A stretch of DNA of 64,000 nucleotides, taken from Telopea speciosissima (Eukaryota; Streptophyta; Magnoliopsida; Proteales; Proteaceae). Positions 1-11,866 of the stretch are shown one piece after another. The notes below the pieces were generated by a model. It worked only from the letters and a program-made list of their open reading frames with translations. It did no database searches and was not told where the DNA came from. How positions within the stretch are numbered: the stretch's first letter is position 1; each line of letters begins with the position of its first letter. The position numbers and the translations under genes are program-made. The stretch is from the NCBI RefSeq assembly GCF_018873765.1, contig NC_057922.1:17745563-17809562 (forward strand), read 5' to 3'.

Positions 1-132
1 GTGTTCCAATGTTTGTTTTTTGATCGAAAAAAGTATTGAAAAAATAAAAACATATAAAATTTTACATTTACGAAGTAAAATTTACCAAGAAAAATTTTCC
101 AGGTAAAATTTTACGTCCAAACAAATGGAGCC
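1..132. mobile_element. Right end of a Tourist-like (PIF/Harbinger) MITE, left end outside window
   Basis: The segment is AT-rich with repeated AAATTTTAC motifs. It ends in CAAACAAATGGAGCC followed by TTA (133-135). Read in reverse this is a GGC-type terminal repeat of the kind found in Tourist-like MITEs, whose target duplication is TTA/TAA. The other terminus is not in the window, so the assignment rests on one end only. Confidence 0.4.
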
Positions 133-219
133 TTAAATCGATGAATTTATTCAATGAATAGATGGGTAGTAGAAAGAATTTGTTGCTGATTCATTCTAGG
201 TCTTGTAAATTGAGTGCAG

Positions 220-3200
220 ATAGGAAAGGTCACTATGCCGTTGCGGTGTCTGAAGTTGAAATATCTCCAGACCCTGTGGTGAGAGGCAAGCCTGCTACCT
301 TCAGCATTATGGCATCTTCAGGTAAACTCCCAGATTGTTCATAATCCTGGATGTTATTGTGTTTTCGATGCATTTTCCTTTCGGTTTTGTTTCGTTGCAA
401 GGGAAATAAAAGGAAGTGAACTGAAATTAAATCAAAACTAAAATGCAAACTTTTGTAATCATCAATGAACGTGATTGTATAGCTAACTTCAAAACATTCC
501 AATTTGGTTATTAAATTCTAGGTTTTTGTAACGTTTTGCAATCATATTCTTTGGATTAAGAAGGATAGTAGAGATTACAATTGAATACCATATTTAGTAA
601 GAGTTTAAGGGGGAAGTAGAGATTAAAATTTAATACCATATTTAGTTAGAGTTTAAAGTAGATACAAAATCATGATTACAAAAGTTTTCGTTTCCTTTTT
701 TAATCTAACTTACTTCCCTTCCCATCCCTTTACTTTTAACCAGACGGAGCCTTTAGAATTATTTACATGCACCCATCTCTTCCTGAACAGTTGATGGTTT
801 TTGACATGAATTCTTGCAGATAACCAACTCCCATATAAAATGGGTATACTGTACCTGTTCCTAAGATGCATGCTGTAGTTCAGAATGAACTTTTTGTCCA
901 ATCTTGGCAATGGAAAGTGATTTCCTTAGCACTAAAAAAAAATTTATTTGTAGGGCTGAAATAGAATGTTCTACCAGACTTTTGTCATACACTCCTACTC
1001 TATAGGATGATTGATGGAGTCATGGAGAATTGCTTTCGTAGACACAGAGAAAGAATAAAAAAAGAAATGAACTCTAGAATTTTGGTTGCTTTCCATTCTT
1101 TTTTTTATTTATTGCGGATTAAGAATTTTAGGTTTCCTGAACTGCATGATGACAAGATTTTTGTGAAGAATATATAATGTTATTATTTAATTACTGAGGG
1201 CTAAAATGTTTGGATCCCACGTTTTAGGTAAACTGTAGTTTATCTGAATCCCATAGTTGCCAGATTATAATTATTTAGTTTAAAAGAATGATAGTACCCT
1301 TATTTTGATTGTTTCATCTAATGGGGTCTAAGACTCAAGGACTTAACTCAAGAGCCACTTAAAGCCAGTGGGCTCCGGACTATTGGGTTTCAGGCTTACA
1401 TATATCCAATTTTAATGTTTGGATTAGCCTGGAAATGTTGAATAGGTGGAGGTGGAGTTATTGCTACTATTGTAGTAAATGAATGGCTACACTTACTTGT
1501 ATTTTGATGGATGAATTAGCCTCGAACTGCCGACATGGTGCCTTGTTTCTTTCCATTTAAGCTTCCGACTGCTAAAATATGCTATCTCCGAAAAGCTAAT
1601 GGGTGAGATAGAGGAGGAACGTGATATAGGAATAGGCTCTCTCTCACTAAGAAATCCAAGTTTACAGTCGAGTTAGATTGTGACAACATATACATTATGA
1701 TGTAAACTGGCTGTCTAAAACCAGCCGCAGGTGTAGGGATTCTTCCCTACACCAGCACTAGAGTGGTTATCGGGTAGGTGTAGGGATTCCCTACACCAGC
1801 ATTAAATCGTGGACTGAAGTTAGGGTTTAATTTAATTAGTTTTTTTTTTTTTTTTTTTTTTAATTTAGTATTTTAATTAGTCTTTTATTGAGTTGTAATT
1901 CTAATTAGGATTCCTAGTGCAAGTTTGAATCCTAATTGGAAGTCCTAATTAGAAGTCCTAGTTCTGTTTTGAGTCATAGTTTGAGTCTATTTTTCTTTTC
2001 AGCCATGAGGCTATAAATATGTAAGAGCTCCATTTGAGCCCCCACGATTTATGAATTACGAATTTTGCTTTCTGCAACAACACAGTCCTGAGATAGGCTG
2101 TGAGGGTGAGCAACCCAGGCTGAGATAGCCTTCACTGTCTCTCTCCACATTCAAGTGCTAATCCAGCTTCAGTTCTGCCCCAGCCGATATCTTGAAGACT
2201 CATAATCAGCTGCTGGGATTCTGCTGCAAAGTTCAAGAATCATTCAGTCAACAAGTGCACATCCCAATCCCCAAACCCTTCTTCTAATCCTCTAAACCAA
2301 ACCCTAGCATTCCCCCATCTCTGAATATCATTCTCCATACCCTAAATTCTGCCCAGATCAAACCAACCATCAGAATCCACCTAAATTTGGACCGAATACC
2401 CCTCTCACCCTTAGGGAAACTCGATCCAAGCCCCTGCCCTATACTCCAATCCTAAACCCTAGATTCCCTCTTCTTCCACTTTCCCAAAACCTAGAAACCC
2501 TAAACCTAATCCACTGTTCATTCTAGTTTACACACTCAACCTCAACAAAACATCTCAGGACCTTCACTAGAAGACTTCCCCACATCAACCTACCTTAACC
2601 CTACCATTGAACCCTAGGCTCCATCAAACCCTAACCCTAATTTCACAATTTCACATAATTTGACCTAGCCGATCTTCCCAATCCATAGCAGATCCTGATT
2701 ATTGGTTCTAGTTGGTCTCCTACCAATCTAGAATTACATTACATTGTTTGTTTGATGCTCTATAGGTGAATGATTTTGAACAATAAGAGCTTGTTTCCCC
2801 CTAACCGCCCCCCTCACCCAAAAAAAAAAAAAAAAGAAAACTTTTTTTTTTGGTGGGTTTCTTGCACAAAGCATATGCAGACTATGGACGTTGCAATTCT
2901 GCTATTTCTTGTATTCTGTAGAACCGGACATAATTATATCTACAGAACTCTGGGCATAAAAATCCTCGCAAATGTTTGAATGGACACAAACAAAGCAGCC
3001 CGAATGTTCTTGGTTCTTTTTTTTTCTCCCTTCTTTTACGTAATCTCAATTAAATCATTTGCTTGCACATCATAGCAGGTATTTGTTTACTGTTTTTCAT
3101 TTGAATGTGTAAGGAAGAACTGCTAGCGTTTTAGTTCCCTCTTTTGGCTACTCCTGAAGTAAAATTGGAAGAGGGGTGGGAGGGTGGGGAATAAGCCCAT

Positions 3201-6200
3201 CTCAATTACCTTCTAACACTATGTGTTTAACCCTTCTTTCTTTCTACATATCTATGTTTTTTCCCCTTCCATGTGTGCATGTGCGTGAGTCACAAGTGAG
3301 GGCTGGACAGCTTCTTCAAGAGGATTTTTATCCTCAACTTGTTTTGGAATTTCATAGTTTCTATTGAAATGATCCTATCTAGTATTTTCCATGCAGGTGA
3401 AGCCATCTCTGGTGGGAAGGTAGTTATTGATGTTTCTTACTTTGGGGTACACATCCACAAGGAGACCCATGACCTTTGTGAGGAAACATCATGCCCGATT
3501 TCAGGAGGCGATTTTGTGCTTTCTCATTCCCAAGTCTTACCAGGATACACTCCACCAGTAAGTTATTATTCCTATTCAGTTCATAACTTCAACCGTTAAC
3601 CCCCTTAACCTTTCATACCTCTATGCATAATGGCATGCTGACTCAAAACTGCCATGTTCAACTCAACTATTTCGTTATAATGGTAATAAACATTTAGTGC
3701 ATGAAGTTGTCAATTTATTATTCTTTATTTTTCTGATCAGTGAAGAATGTGAAGAAATGTTTTGGCTGGATCTGAAAGTAATGTGTTGTTCTACAAGCAT
3801 ATATTTTAAGGTGTGAACTTTTTTCTTTTCATTTTTTTTTGGGGGGGGGGGGGGGAGTTAGGGTGGGGAAGGTAAAGGGTATATCCAGTGCACTAGACTC
3901 CCGCCACTGCGGGATCTTGGAAGGGGTAGATATGTACGCAACCTTACCCCCGCTACGCACAGAGGCTGTTTCTCGATTCGAACCTGCGACCACCAGGTCG
4001 CAATGGAGCAACCTTACCATTGCGATGAGGTGGTTCTAAAATATTCTCTTGTCAAATAAGGTGCTAAAAATCACTTCTATTAATTTAATTGAGAAGAAGA
4101 AATAGAATATCCAATATGGGTGGCGACCAGGACGGTTCAGGTTGGGCTTGGGGGAATTGGATATAGGTCCAGCCTGAGCCCAGCCCACTTATAATTGGGC
4201 CTCTGGTGGATCCTCCTAAGAAACAATTGTTTTGTTTCTAATTTTATTTTTCAAATGGCTGCCGCACCAGGGGAGATGGTGTTGGTGGAAAAGAAGGCAA
4301 TGGTATCAAAACAAACCAGAAGAGATGTTGTGCTTGGTGGGCAGCTATAGTTTAGCTAGAATCAGCAATATAGCAAAAGGATGGGGAAAAAAGTATGCAA
4401 CAAGAAACATAGGAGGAAAGAGGAGGAAGAGGAGTAGAAGATTGAATGAATGAGATGTTTTAGTACTCTAGTCAACAATGGGATAGTTGATCAAGGAACT
4501 AGTTGACCTCTGCTACGCTTCGCTAGTCGAGCTATAGTCGTGTACTAGTCGATCTAATGTCGTTAATGTTGTTGTATAGTCGACAAAGGGAACAGCTTCA
4601 GTTGGCCCTTCCCATGGAATTGCTTTCGCTCCACTTTCGCTTTAGCTACTAGAGCTACGTAGTAGGTTGGATTCAAAGGACGAAATACAATCGAATCCTC
4701 CATTTAAGTGGTTCTTGCTTCTCTTTGTTCCTGTTCCTAACTCCTCCTTGGGTAGTAAGGGAATGACTTACAGGGGGTGCAGTGGGTTCTCCATATAATG
4801 GCCAATCGTCTTTTCTATGATTTTGCTGTAATAGGAGGTAGCACTGAATAGATGCGCCATGGTGCCTGGCTGCTTGCAATCTTTCCACATGTCAATTTTG
4901 GCTCATGGTGGAGGGGGGGAGGGGGGAAGATGGGGAGTAATACAAGGAGAAAGGGGGGGAAAATAGGGTGAGGAAGAAGAGAAGAAAAGAGAGTGCAATT
5001 TTGGTTTATGTTAGTCAGGTTAGTTGGGAGGGGGTGTTCTATTTGCAGAGAGATACTGATTATGGTTGATATGCTGGCTATAGGGTCAGGTGTGCCAAAC
5101 AGGCAGGCTGGGCCAGGGCGGGAGAAAACTTCCAGCCCTAAATAACTTGATAAAGCTTGTAATGCAAATAGTTGTTACGACTGGAAAAGCAGTCAGTGGC
5201 ATGGCTTGATGAAACTGTCTCTATCCTTTTCATTTCCTTTCCAAAAGTTTTAACCCTGAAATATTTACTGGGCCTTGTGCTTGCCTGTGTAAATCTATTT
5301 AATAATCAAAAGCTGGAACAGTGCAATGGAGGGGGCTACTCATATGTCCAGGGCTCCTTGTGCTTGTCCATATAAATCTGATATAATAATCAAAAGTTGA
5401 TACAATGTAATGGAGGGAGCTACCCTATATACATAGAAAAACCCCAACCCTCCCACCAGAAACAAAAGCCTGAAGAGGACATGGAACTCCACCCCAATCA
5501 ATACCAGAACCAAAACTGTCAACATCTCAATTGAAATGGATACATGTTACCCAAAAGTATGCAAGCTTATTCTTGTACAAAGAAAAAAAAAGTAGCCTGA
5601 TAAGAAACATGTTGGTGAATCCATGATTAGCCAAGGAATCTGCCACTTTCCCCGCTCTATTAGCATATGAAACATTACACAAGTTCAGTAATAAACTCCT
5701 TCGAGCATATCAACCTATAGCAGATGTTCCAGGGAGATTTATTGATACCATGAATTTTCTTTCCCATTCCAAATGCCCTTCTAACGGCCAGTACCTCTGT
5801 AATAGGCACTATATGTGGCAGGTCTAATTTATGTTACAATATGGAAACATTCCCATAGAAGTGGGCAAACCAAAAGTTTCCCAATATATACCACCAAGGT
5901 ATTCTGTAACGATACATACCAGCCCAATATGCCCTATATGTATTGGCACCGGTAGGTACCGATACGATACGGTAGGGAAACGATACTCTTAAACAAATTA
6001 CAATGTATCACACCAGTATGGATCATATCTATATGAGCCGATATGGTTTGATACTGGCTTGATACGCCCTTAAAACCTACAAAAATAGAGTTTCTGTTGC
6101 TGGAAGCTGCAGCAGCAGTAGCCACTGCCATCGGCCAGTGGGAAGAGAAGAAGAATTTTGCGCCAATCGTTTAATAGGAAGGGCATGGTCTAGATTGGTT

Positions 6201-8996
6201 ATACGTCAATTTTCAGAGTCAAAGTCAATTGTTTTATCACCCATATATTGACATCTTTCCGTTGTTTTTTTTAACCTTTCATTTGTTTTCCTAAATGTAA
6301 TGAATCTTTAAAGCTTTATACTGCCTCATGGCATGACTGAGTTCAAAATTGATAAGTAATTAGGGTATCATAGGGCACAATTGTATATAACATTTGGGCT
6401 TTCACTGATCTACCATGTGATGGATAATCGATCCAACTACATGACGTCCTATGGTCAGACGTAAGTACTGCTTATGGTGTATTATGCGTCAAAATAAAAA
6501 TTTGCATGTATTCTAAGCATATCCGTGTGCGTCTTAAGCATTTCTATCTTAAGCGTATCTTAAAATCACCCTCCTGATACGCTGACTGATAGCACTATCA
6601 ATACCGATGCCGATTCTCGACACCTTGTGTACCACCACCCAAGGTTCGAAAACTCGGGTCTCGGTGCCAACTCGGACCCTTGAAAAACCGAGTCGAGTTG
6701 AGATCTCGCTGAGTTGGTGCACTTTTTTTTTTCTCGACTCGAAGCCTCATCTCGATGGGTTTTAGACCTAGTTTGGGTTTGAAACTTGGTATTCAGCCTA
6801 TTTTAGGCCATTTAAACATAATGGCACTATCAGATTTTGCAAAAACAAAGTCCAAATAGGAGTTTCACTTAGTGGGAAAGCAGGACAGACACTTACTTAT
6901 GCTAGAAACCAGGACAGACACAGACACAGCTTTGTGTTGAAAGCTTTCCAACAAGTCCAAGATTGCTTAAATCTGATTTATATTGAAAGAGTTATGTACC
7001 GATCAAACTTAATTCGGTGTGCGCGAATGCTGTCAAAATTGCTCTGAATGAAAATAGTTTTTTGGACATCAAAACAAATGAATAATTTACCGCACTTTTG
7101 GTTTTTAGCAATGTTTTACCATAATAAGATTTATGAAATTTTTAGATTTGAGAAAAACCCCAGCATTAAAAAGTTGAAAATTGCACCTACCGTCGAAAAT
7201 CCAGTTTTTGTTCTTGAATTGGGGGGTTGACTTTTTTTCTTTTGAAATTTTATTTTTGTAACTATTTTTATTGGATTCAAATAGGGGGTATTTGCTTATT
7301 TATGAATAATAGCTTAAGTAAATGAAATACAAATACAAAAACATTTACTTAAATGATATTAGGCATAAATAAGTGTCTGTCTTGTCTGTCTTAGTTCCTG
7401 GCATAGATAGGTGTCTGTATACCAAGATTTTCCAGCAAGATCTCGAGATCTGGCACTCATATAAAGGACCGAGATGGGCATTTTCCTATGTCAAACCGAG
7501 ATCTTGGAGAGATCTCGGAGAGATATTGTACTTTTATGACTCGACCCCCATCTCGTCTCGGGATTTCGAAAAACCGAGAAACTCAGCGAGATCTCGCGAG
7601 TTCTCAAACTATGCCACCACCTCCTACTAGTCTAGTACAGAGACCCTTTCAGTATGAAGTTTTTTTATGTAATCAAGATTGTCCAATTGGGCCATCGGGC
7701 CTTGAGAGACTTTATTTTGGCCCATGGTTGGGTTTCAGGGACTTTGGGCTTCGTATTTTTGAGTTTATTAATGTAATGGGCCTCTTTTATAACATCATAT
7801 CTTAAGGTCTTAATTCTGTACATAGGATTAAGTATATGGATAAGATTGTGTGGGTCCCAAAGTGCCGTTGAGTTAGTTTAGTCTAGAAATAGTCATTTTT
7901 AGATAAGTATTTATGTTGGATTAAAATATTTAATAGCTTTTAAGAGTTTTGTTTTGACATTTACTTTGAGTCTATGAGAGTAATTAAGAGTCTTTTTATG
8001 AGTCAAATTAAGAATTTTAGGTCATTATATTTGTAATACTCTCTCATCAATTGAGGATGATTTGATTAAAGAATATAAGTTTTTTAAGAGTTTTGATGTT
8101 GTTGAGCAGTGTATACGGGACTGGTATCCCAAATCTAATTTTTTTCTCTTCTTTTTTGTTCTCTCTCTCTCTCTCTCTCTTCCTCTCATCCTTACGATCC
8201 CTTTCTTCCCTATCCTTGTGGCTCCATTGCTAGCAGTCTCTTTCCTTTAATCTTATAAGAAAACCCACAACCAGCAGATCCCCTGATCAATCTGCCTTAT
8301 TTGCTATTTAAAGCCTATCCTGGCCATGGATACCTATGTTTTCAAGACTCTGTTCGCTTGCCCAATGGAAGAACTGTTGATTTATTCATTGATGAAGAGA
8401 GAAGTGGGAATTTTGTTTTCAATCTATGGTAGAGATTTTGTTTAAGAAGGGTGAGATTATCATTCAATCTGATGGTGATGTTTTATCAAATTTTCAGTTT
8501 CTTCCTAATTTGGTGGTGTTAGATGTCATGAATTTCCTTCTTCCAAACATGTCATCATAGATGGTCAACCATGGATCGAAGAATGGAAGGTTGTCCTTGA
8601 TCATGAACAGAATTCATGTACATCAAAGCCATCCTATCTACTACACACTATTTTCTTGAAAGGGTTGCAGTGTGATAGCTCTTTTAATCCAATTCAAGTG
8701 ACACCAACGGTGCATTCATAATAAGAATTGATTGACAGTCCGATTGAAGATGTGGATACCCAAAAACAGATTCCAATTGGAGTGACACCACTTGTCCTTG
8801 TTCATAGAGAGATTGAGACAGTTGATTTTAATCTTCCTTCACAGATCCTGGACACTTGGAATTGAAATGTTGCTGATTTTTATGAGAAGCCTTGGATTTT
8901 CATCAAATCAAAGTAAATGTTCAATGATGCCAATCGAGTGGCGATGATCCTCCTATTCTACAAATCTCGAAGGAGAGTTTTTTTTTTTTATAAATT

Positions 8997-9027
<31 letters not shown>

Positions 9028-11166
9028 GGAATTGATGCAGTTAAGACCAATCGGGCCTCGGGAGGTTTTATTTGGCTCATGTTTGAGTTCTATGGACATT
9101 GGGCTTATTGTAACATGCCTCTTTTGTAAGTCCATAGTTGGGGTCTTAATTAAGTACATGGGATTAAGTATGTAGATAAGATTGTGTGGGTCCCATATGT
9201 TAAGTTTAGTTTAGTTTAGTATAGAAGAGTCCTTTTGAGTTGAGTATTTGGGTTAGATTAAAATACTTAGTAGCTTTTAAGAGTTCTGTTTTGAGTATAT
9301 TTACTTTATGGAGAGTGTTAGAGATTTGGGGTCTTTTTATGAGTCAATTTAGGAATTTTCAAAGGTCTTTATAAATGAAACAAACTCCTCATCAATTAAG
9401 GGTGGTTTGTAAAGAATGATTTTTTTAAGAGTTTTGGTGTTGTTGAGCAGTGCATATGAGATTGGTAAATCCCAGATCTGATTTCTTCTCCTCTCTCTCT
9501 TCTCCATGACTTCTCCCTTCCTGTCATCCTTATGATTCCTTTTTTCCCTATCCAACCATTGCTTGCAGTCTCTTTTCTTCTATCTTAAAAGGCTCACCAC
9601 CAACAGATCCCCTGATTGGTTTGCATTATTTTTTCCCAAGGAGCTGGTCTAAGCCACCTTGTCCTTGGATGAAAGTGCTTGGTCTTGATATTACGGTATT
9701 CCGATGGCACCAACTTTTGACAATCTGATTCCAATCAAATTTTCAATCCATGATAAGTAAGCTGGAGCCTGCTCATGGCAGGTGCAATCAAATCAGATGA
9801 ATGAAACATGGGATGGAATGAAACAATTCCAGTTACAATATCTTGTGTATGGATGTGGCAACAATAATGAGAAGGAAAAAACATAGTGAATCATCTAAAT
9901 TTGTAAACTTTTTCTTAACTGTAAAGAAAGAAGATTGAGAACTCCACGTACCAAGTTCTGTTGAGAACCAGAATTGTGTTAAACAAAAGGCATCCAAGAG
10001 TTTAAAGGTATTGCTTCTCCATCCTGTGACACACCTTTTGGAACAATTTCCTATTACACCTATTTTGTATGATACTGGATGCTAATTCTTTCGTTGCATT
10101 ATGTCTCCCATCTTGAAACTAGTAAGACAAGTTTTCATCATGTTTATTTTCATTTTTATTGGATGCATGTTCTTAAAAGCGTAGTTATTGATCGTAGATG
10201 CAGGTTTATGCCAAGGAAATTTATTCATCTGTTGTACACATGCATGCTGTTAATAATGGCCAAGGACTGTACTAGTATGAAATTTATGCAGCAGTGATGC
10301 TGTCAGTGGATAAAGTGGAGTAAAAATCTGACCCAGTATGATCTAAGAAAGCAAGTCTTGGTAATTTCATCTAAATTATATCCAGACAGTACCAAATTAA
10401 TCCCAACTACATCAGGAGCTAAACTGATGCATGCCCATGTGGTAGTAAGAGAACCGTATAAAGATAATTAAGTTGATATGGTATTTCCATAACTGAAACA
10501 CCTTGCACAAGGTGAACTGTTGATCTCTTGACCTCCTAGGGTTTGCAATAACCTGCAGGTGGTACCAACCTACCCTGCTGGCAGTGGTCTTGCAACACAT
10601 CCTCTCTTTGGTTTTATGTAGCTTAGCACCAGTTTATGTACATCACCCTCCTCCCCATCCCTAAAAATAACAAAACATAGTTGAAAACTTGCTTGAAGGC
10701 TTCCTTATATGTTAGAATGAGGGCTGCCCATGAAAAAAATAAGACGCTCTCCTGTAGCTTTACAATGGAGAAAAAATTATGAAAGTTCCTGTTCTCTTGA
10801 GAGGACTTGGCCTAAAATTTATCTGCCAAAAGATCAAATATCATTACTCAGTGTGATCAAACCTTTGAAATTGTAACTTTATCTGCCAAAAGATCAAATA
10901 TCATTACTCAGTGTGATTAAACCTTTGAAATTGTAACCAATAATAATTAGTTCAGAAATTATTGGTTTTGGTATAATTTTCCCCCTTTTTAAAAATAAAA
11001 TAAAATTATGTAAGCTGGTTAAGATGTTTGCAATCTTTGACAATGTTTTGATGCACAGGGTTCCTACACACTGAAGATGATAATGAATGATGCAGATCGG
11101 AAAGAGTTGACTTGTGTTACCTTTGGTTTCCACATCGGGATAGGTTCATCAGTGGCCGATATTTAA
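220..11166 (+). CDS. ML-domain (MD-2-related) lipid-recognition protein, 5' exon missing from window
   Basis: Three coding exons are visible: 220-321, 3397-3557 and 11059-11166 (stop TAA 11164-11166). They join in frame through GT-AG introns of 3.1 kb and 7.5 kb. The product is about 123 residues of an ML-fold (immunoglobulin E-set-like) protein, a family of small secreted or vacuolar proteins thought to bind or transfer lipids such as phosphatidylglycerol and phosphatidylinositol. Visible landmarks are VEISPDPVVRGKPATFSI in the first exon seen, then HDLCEETSCP with paired cysteines, LPGYTPPGSYTLK across the last junction, and a C-terminal SSVADI. Family members are about 150 aa, so the signal peptide and first cysteine probably lie in an exon left of the window. 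The first exon start at 220 follows a TGCAG acceptor and is inferred from family alignment. The last intron carries several transposon insertions. The glutaredoxin gene follows 1.7 kb downstream on the same strand. Confidence 0.88.
568..661. repeat. Tandem duplication, 48-bp period, two copies
   Basis: Copies 568-615 and 616-661 both begin GTAGAGATTA and contain ATACCATATTTAG and AGAGTTTAA. They differ by a few substitutions. The repeat lies in intron sequence of the ML gene. The intron stretch around it, 322-1680, shows only AT-rich sequence and a possible MITE terminus near 735-750 (GACGGAGCC). Confidence 0.6.
1680..2760 (+). mobile_element. LTR-like remnant (probable solo or truncated LTR)
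   Basis: The stretch has the layout of a plant LTR. An AT-rich part with a 20-plus T run is followed by a TATA-like CTATAAATAT (2011-2020), a GAGCTC-containing leader, then a long C-rich U5-like stretch with many CCCTA motifs. The segment around 2005-2070 resembles that around 21675-21730 in the MBD intron, so both probably belong to one LTR family. No exact ends or target duplication could be fixed. It lies inside an ML-gene intron. Confidence 0.45.
1730..1797. repeat. Two consecutive hairpins with the same stem
   Basis: GGTGTAGGGA...TCCCTACACC occurs twice, at 1730-1753 (4-base loop) and 1777-1797 (almost no loop). They are separated by 23 bases and both are followed by AGCA. They sit at the start of the LTR-like stretch. 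Confidence 0.7.
2761..3396. other. ML-gene intron sequence without recognisable element
   Basis: A/T homopolymers occur at 2820-2850 and 3016-3026. Otherwise this is ordinary intron sequence ending in the TGCAG acceptor at 3392-3396. I see no coding potential. Confidence 0.4.
3872..4037 (-). mobile_element. Au-type SINE
   Basis: Read on the - strand it begins near TAGAACCACCTCATCGCAATGG. It carries a pol III box B (reverse complement of GATTCGAACCT, 3975-3985), then AACAGCCTCTG, AAGGTTGCGTAC, CCGCAGTGGCGGGAG and GTGCACTGG, the order seen in the widespread plant Au SINE. A run of 15 G and a T run flank the 3' side (3830-3855). No clear target duplication is visible. It sits in the last ML intron in antisense orientation. 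Confidence 0.85.
4115..5140. mobile_element. Possible degraded hAT-like element
   Basis: The left side starts TATGGGTGGCGACC followed by a GGTTCAGGTTGGGC-type subterminal stretch. The right side ends GGGCCAGGGCGGG...CCAGCCCTA. Such TAGGG(C)TGG ends with GGGC-rich subterminal repeats are common in plant hAT elements. No matching 8-bp duplication is seen, so this stays tentative. The interior has purine-rich stretches and no coding region. Confidence 0.25.
5880..6110. repeat. Degenerate GGTATCG / CGATACC inverted-repeat element
   Basis: The stretch contains many alternations of GATAC, CGATACG, GGTACCGATACG and their complements, giving a foldback-prone sequence. Similar material occurs at 35170-35400, 53183-53273 and 55395-55640. 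It is probably a non-autonomous transposon family, but the ends are not clean here. It lies in the ML intron. Confidence 0.4.
6640..7613. mobile_element. Non-autonomous hAT-type element, copy A (974 bp)
   Basis: A perfect 8-bp direct repeat, CCACCACC, flanks the segment (6632-6639 and 7614-7621). The ends are inverted: CAAGGTTCGAAAACTCGG on the left, and on the right, read in reverse, CATAGTTTGAGAACTCGCG. Both subterminal regions carry GAGATCTCG palindromes. An 8-bp duplication and CA-starting ends are typical of hAT transposons. No transposase is encoded. The same family occurs at 26277-26612 and 27769-28713. Confidence 0.8.
7668..9631 (+). mobile_element. Short LTR-retroelement-like unit with two ~600-bp direct repeats
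   Basis: Segments 7668-8302 and 9033-9631 are diverged copies sharing GGATTAAGTAT, ATAAGATTGTGTGGGTCCC, TAGCTTTTAAGAGTT, GTTGTTGAGCAGTG and CAGATCCCCTGAT in the same order. A polypurine run (about 20 A then 9 G, 9000-9029) lies just before the second copy, where a polypurine tract is expected. The interior (8303-9032) is only 730 bp, has no intact coding region and shows no clear primer-binding site. I infer a deleted or non-autonomous LTR element. The target duplication could not be fixed. Confidence 0.6.
9632..10817. other. ML-gene intron sequence, nothing recognised
   Basis: This is unique-looking intron sequence with AT bias. No coding region, RNA gene or clear repeat end was seen. Confidence 0.35.
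10818..10937. repeat. Recent tandem duplication, 60-bp period, two copies
   Basis: Copies 10818-10877 and 10878-10937 both start TTTATCTGCCAAAAGATC. They differ at one visible base (GATCAAA against GATTAAA). The repeat lies about 120 bases upstream of the last acceptor site of the ML gene. Confidence 0.9.
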
Positions 11167-11669
11167 GCACTGGAGGAAGGTCTGAAATCATCACTTGTTA
11201 GGTCAACATTGTAAATAAGAAAGATGGATAAAACCCTTGTTGTTAGCTTTTTATGTTGGATGCAGGAACTTGTGTGAATTGTTTATTTGAATTTGGGTTC
11301 CATAATTATTCCATTCTAGGATGCGATTCCAGCTGTGATTATTATTGTTAGTCATTCACTCATTCTTATAATTCTAAAAAGCTTTAGGAACTGTTTATCT
11401 TACGGTGGTTCAATCGTTACAACGTTTCACAAAATAACTCTTTACGGTTCCGAGTTCGGACCACCCAGGTTTGGCTAAAAAACAAGAGAACGTGGGGATT
11501 CCACCTGATACCTTTTTTCTGCCTTGTGATTTGATCAGGGGAGCTAGCCTTTGGGTTATGTGATCACTGCCCTACTTAGTCCATCGGGTTGACATAGGTC
11601 ATTTCCCATTAAAATGAAAACGTTTTGTACGATTTTGGGGCAAAGGGTTGCAATAGTGGAGTTGCAGGA

Positions 11670-11853
11670 ATCATTATCACCTCCAATTCCTGTCCGTTCC
11701 AATGTCCTCCAATTCTTCACATAGGAGTGGAAATGACCACCCTACACCTTCCCCGAACACACTGCCCAAGGTGGGGTAGGGTGGTCATTTCTACTCCTAT
11801 GTGAGGAATTGGAGGGAATTGGAACGGATAGCGAATTGGAGGTGATAAAAATT
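11670..11853. mobile_element. Foldback MITE with flanking direct repeat (probably Mutator-like)
   Basis: The 184-bp segment is a long imperfect palindrome. The left arm, TCACCTCCAATTCC...GGAGTGG, is mirrored by the right arm, CTACTCC...GGAATTGG...GGAGGTGA. Flanks at 11657-11669 and 11854-11866 are both TGGAGTTGCAGGA. The duplication is longer than the usual 9-11 bp, so the exact element ends may lie a few bases inside it. A diverged relative seems to be at 11186-like position in a later block, 51186-51360. It lies between the ML and glutaredoxin genes. Confidence 0.7.
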
Positions 11854-11866
11854 TGGAGTTGCAGGA

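Noticed and set aside
2430..2640. Telomere repeats (several CCCTAAA-like motifs)
   Set aside because: The motifs are irregularly spaced in a C-rich LTR-like stretch and do not form a tandem array.
3965..4040. tRNA-like box B sequence
   Set aside because: It belongs to an Au SINE on the - strand. No complete tRNA cloverleaf is present.
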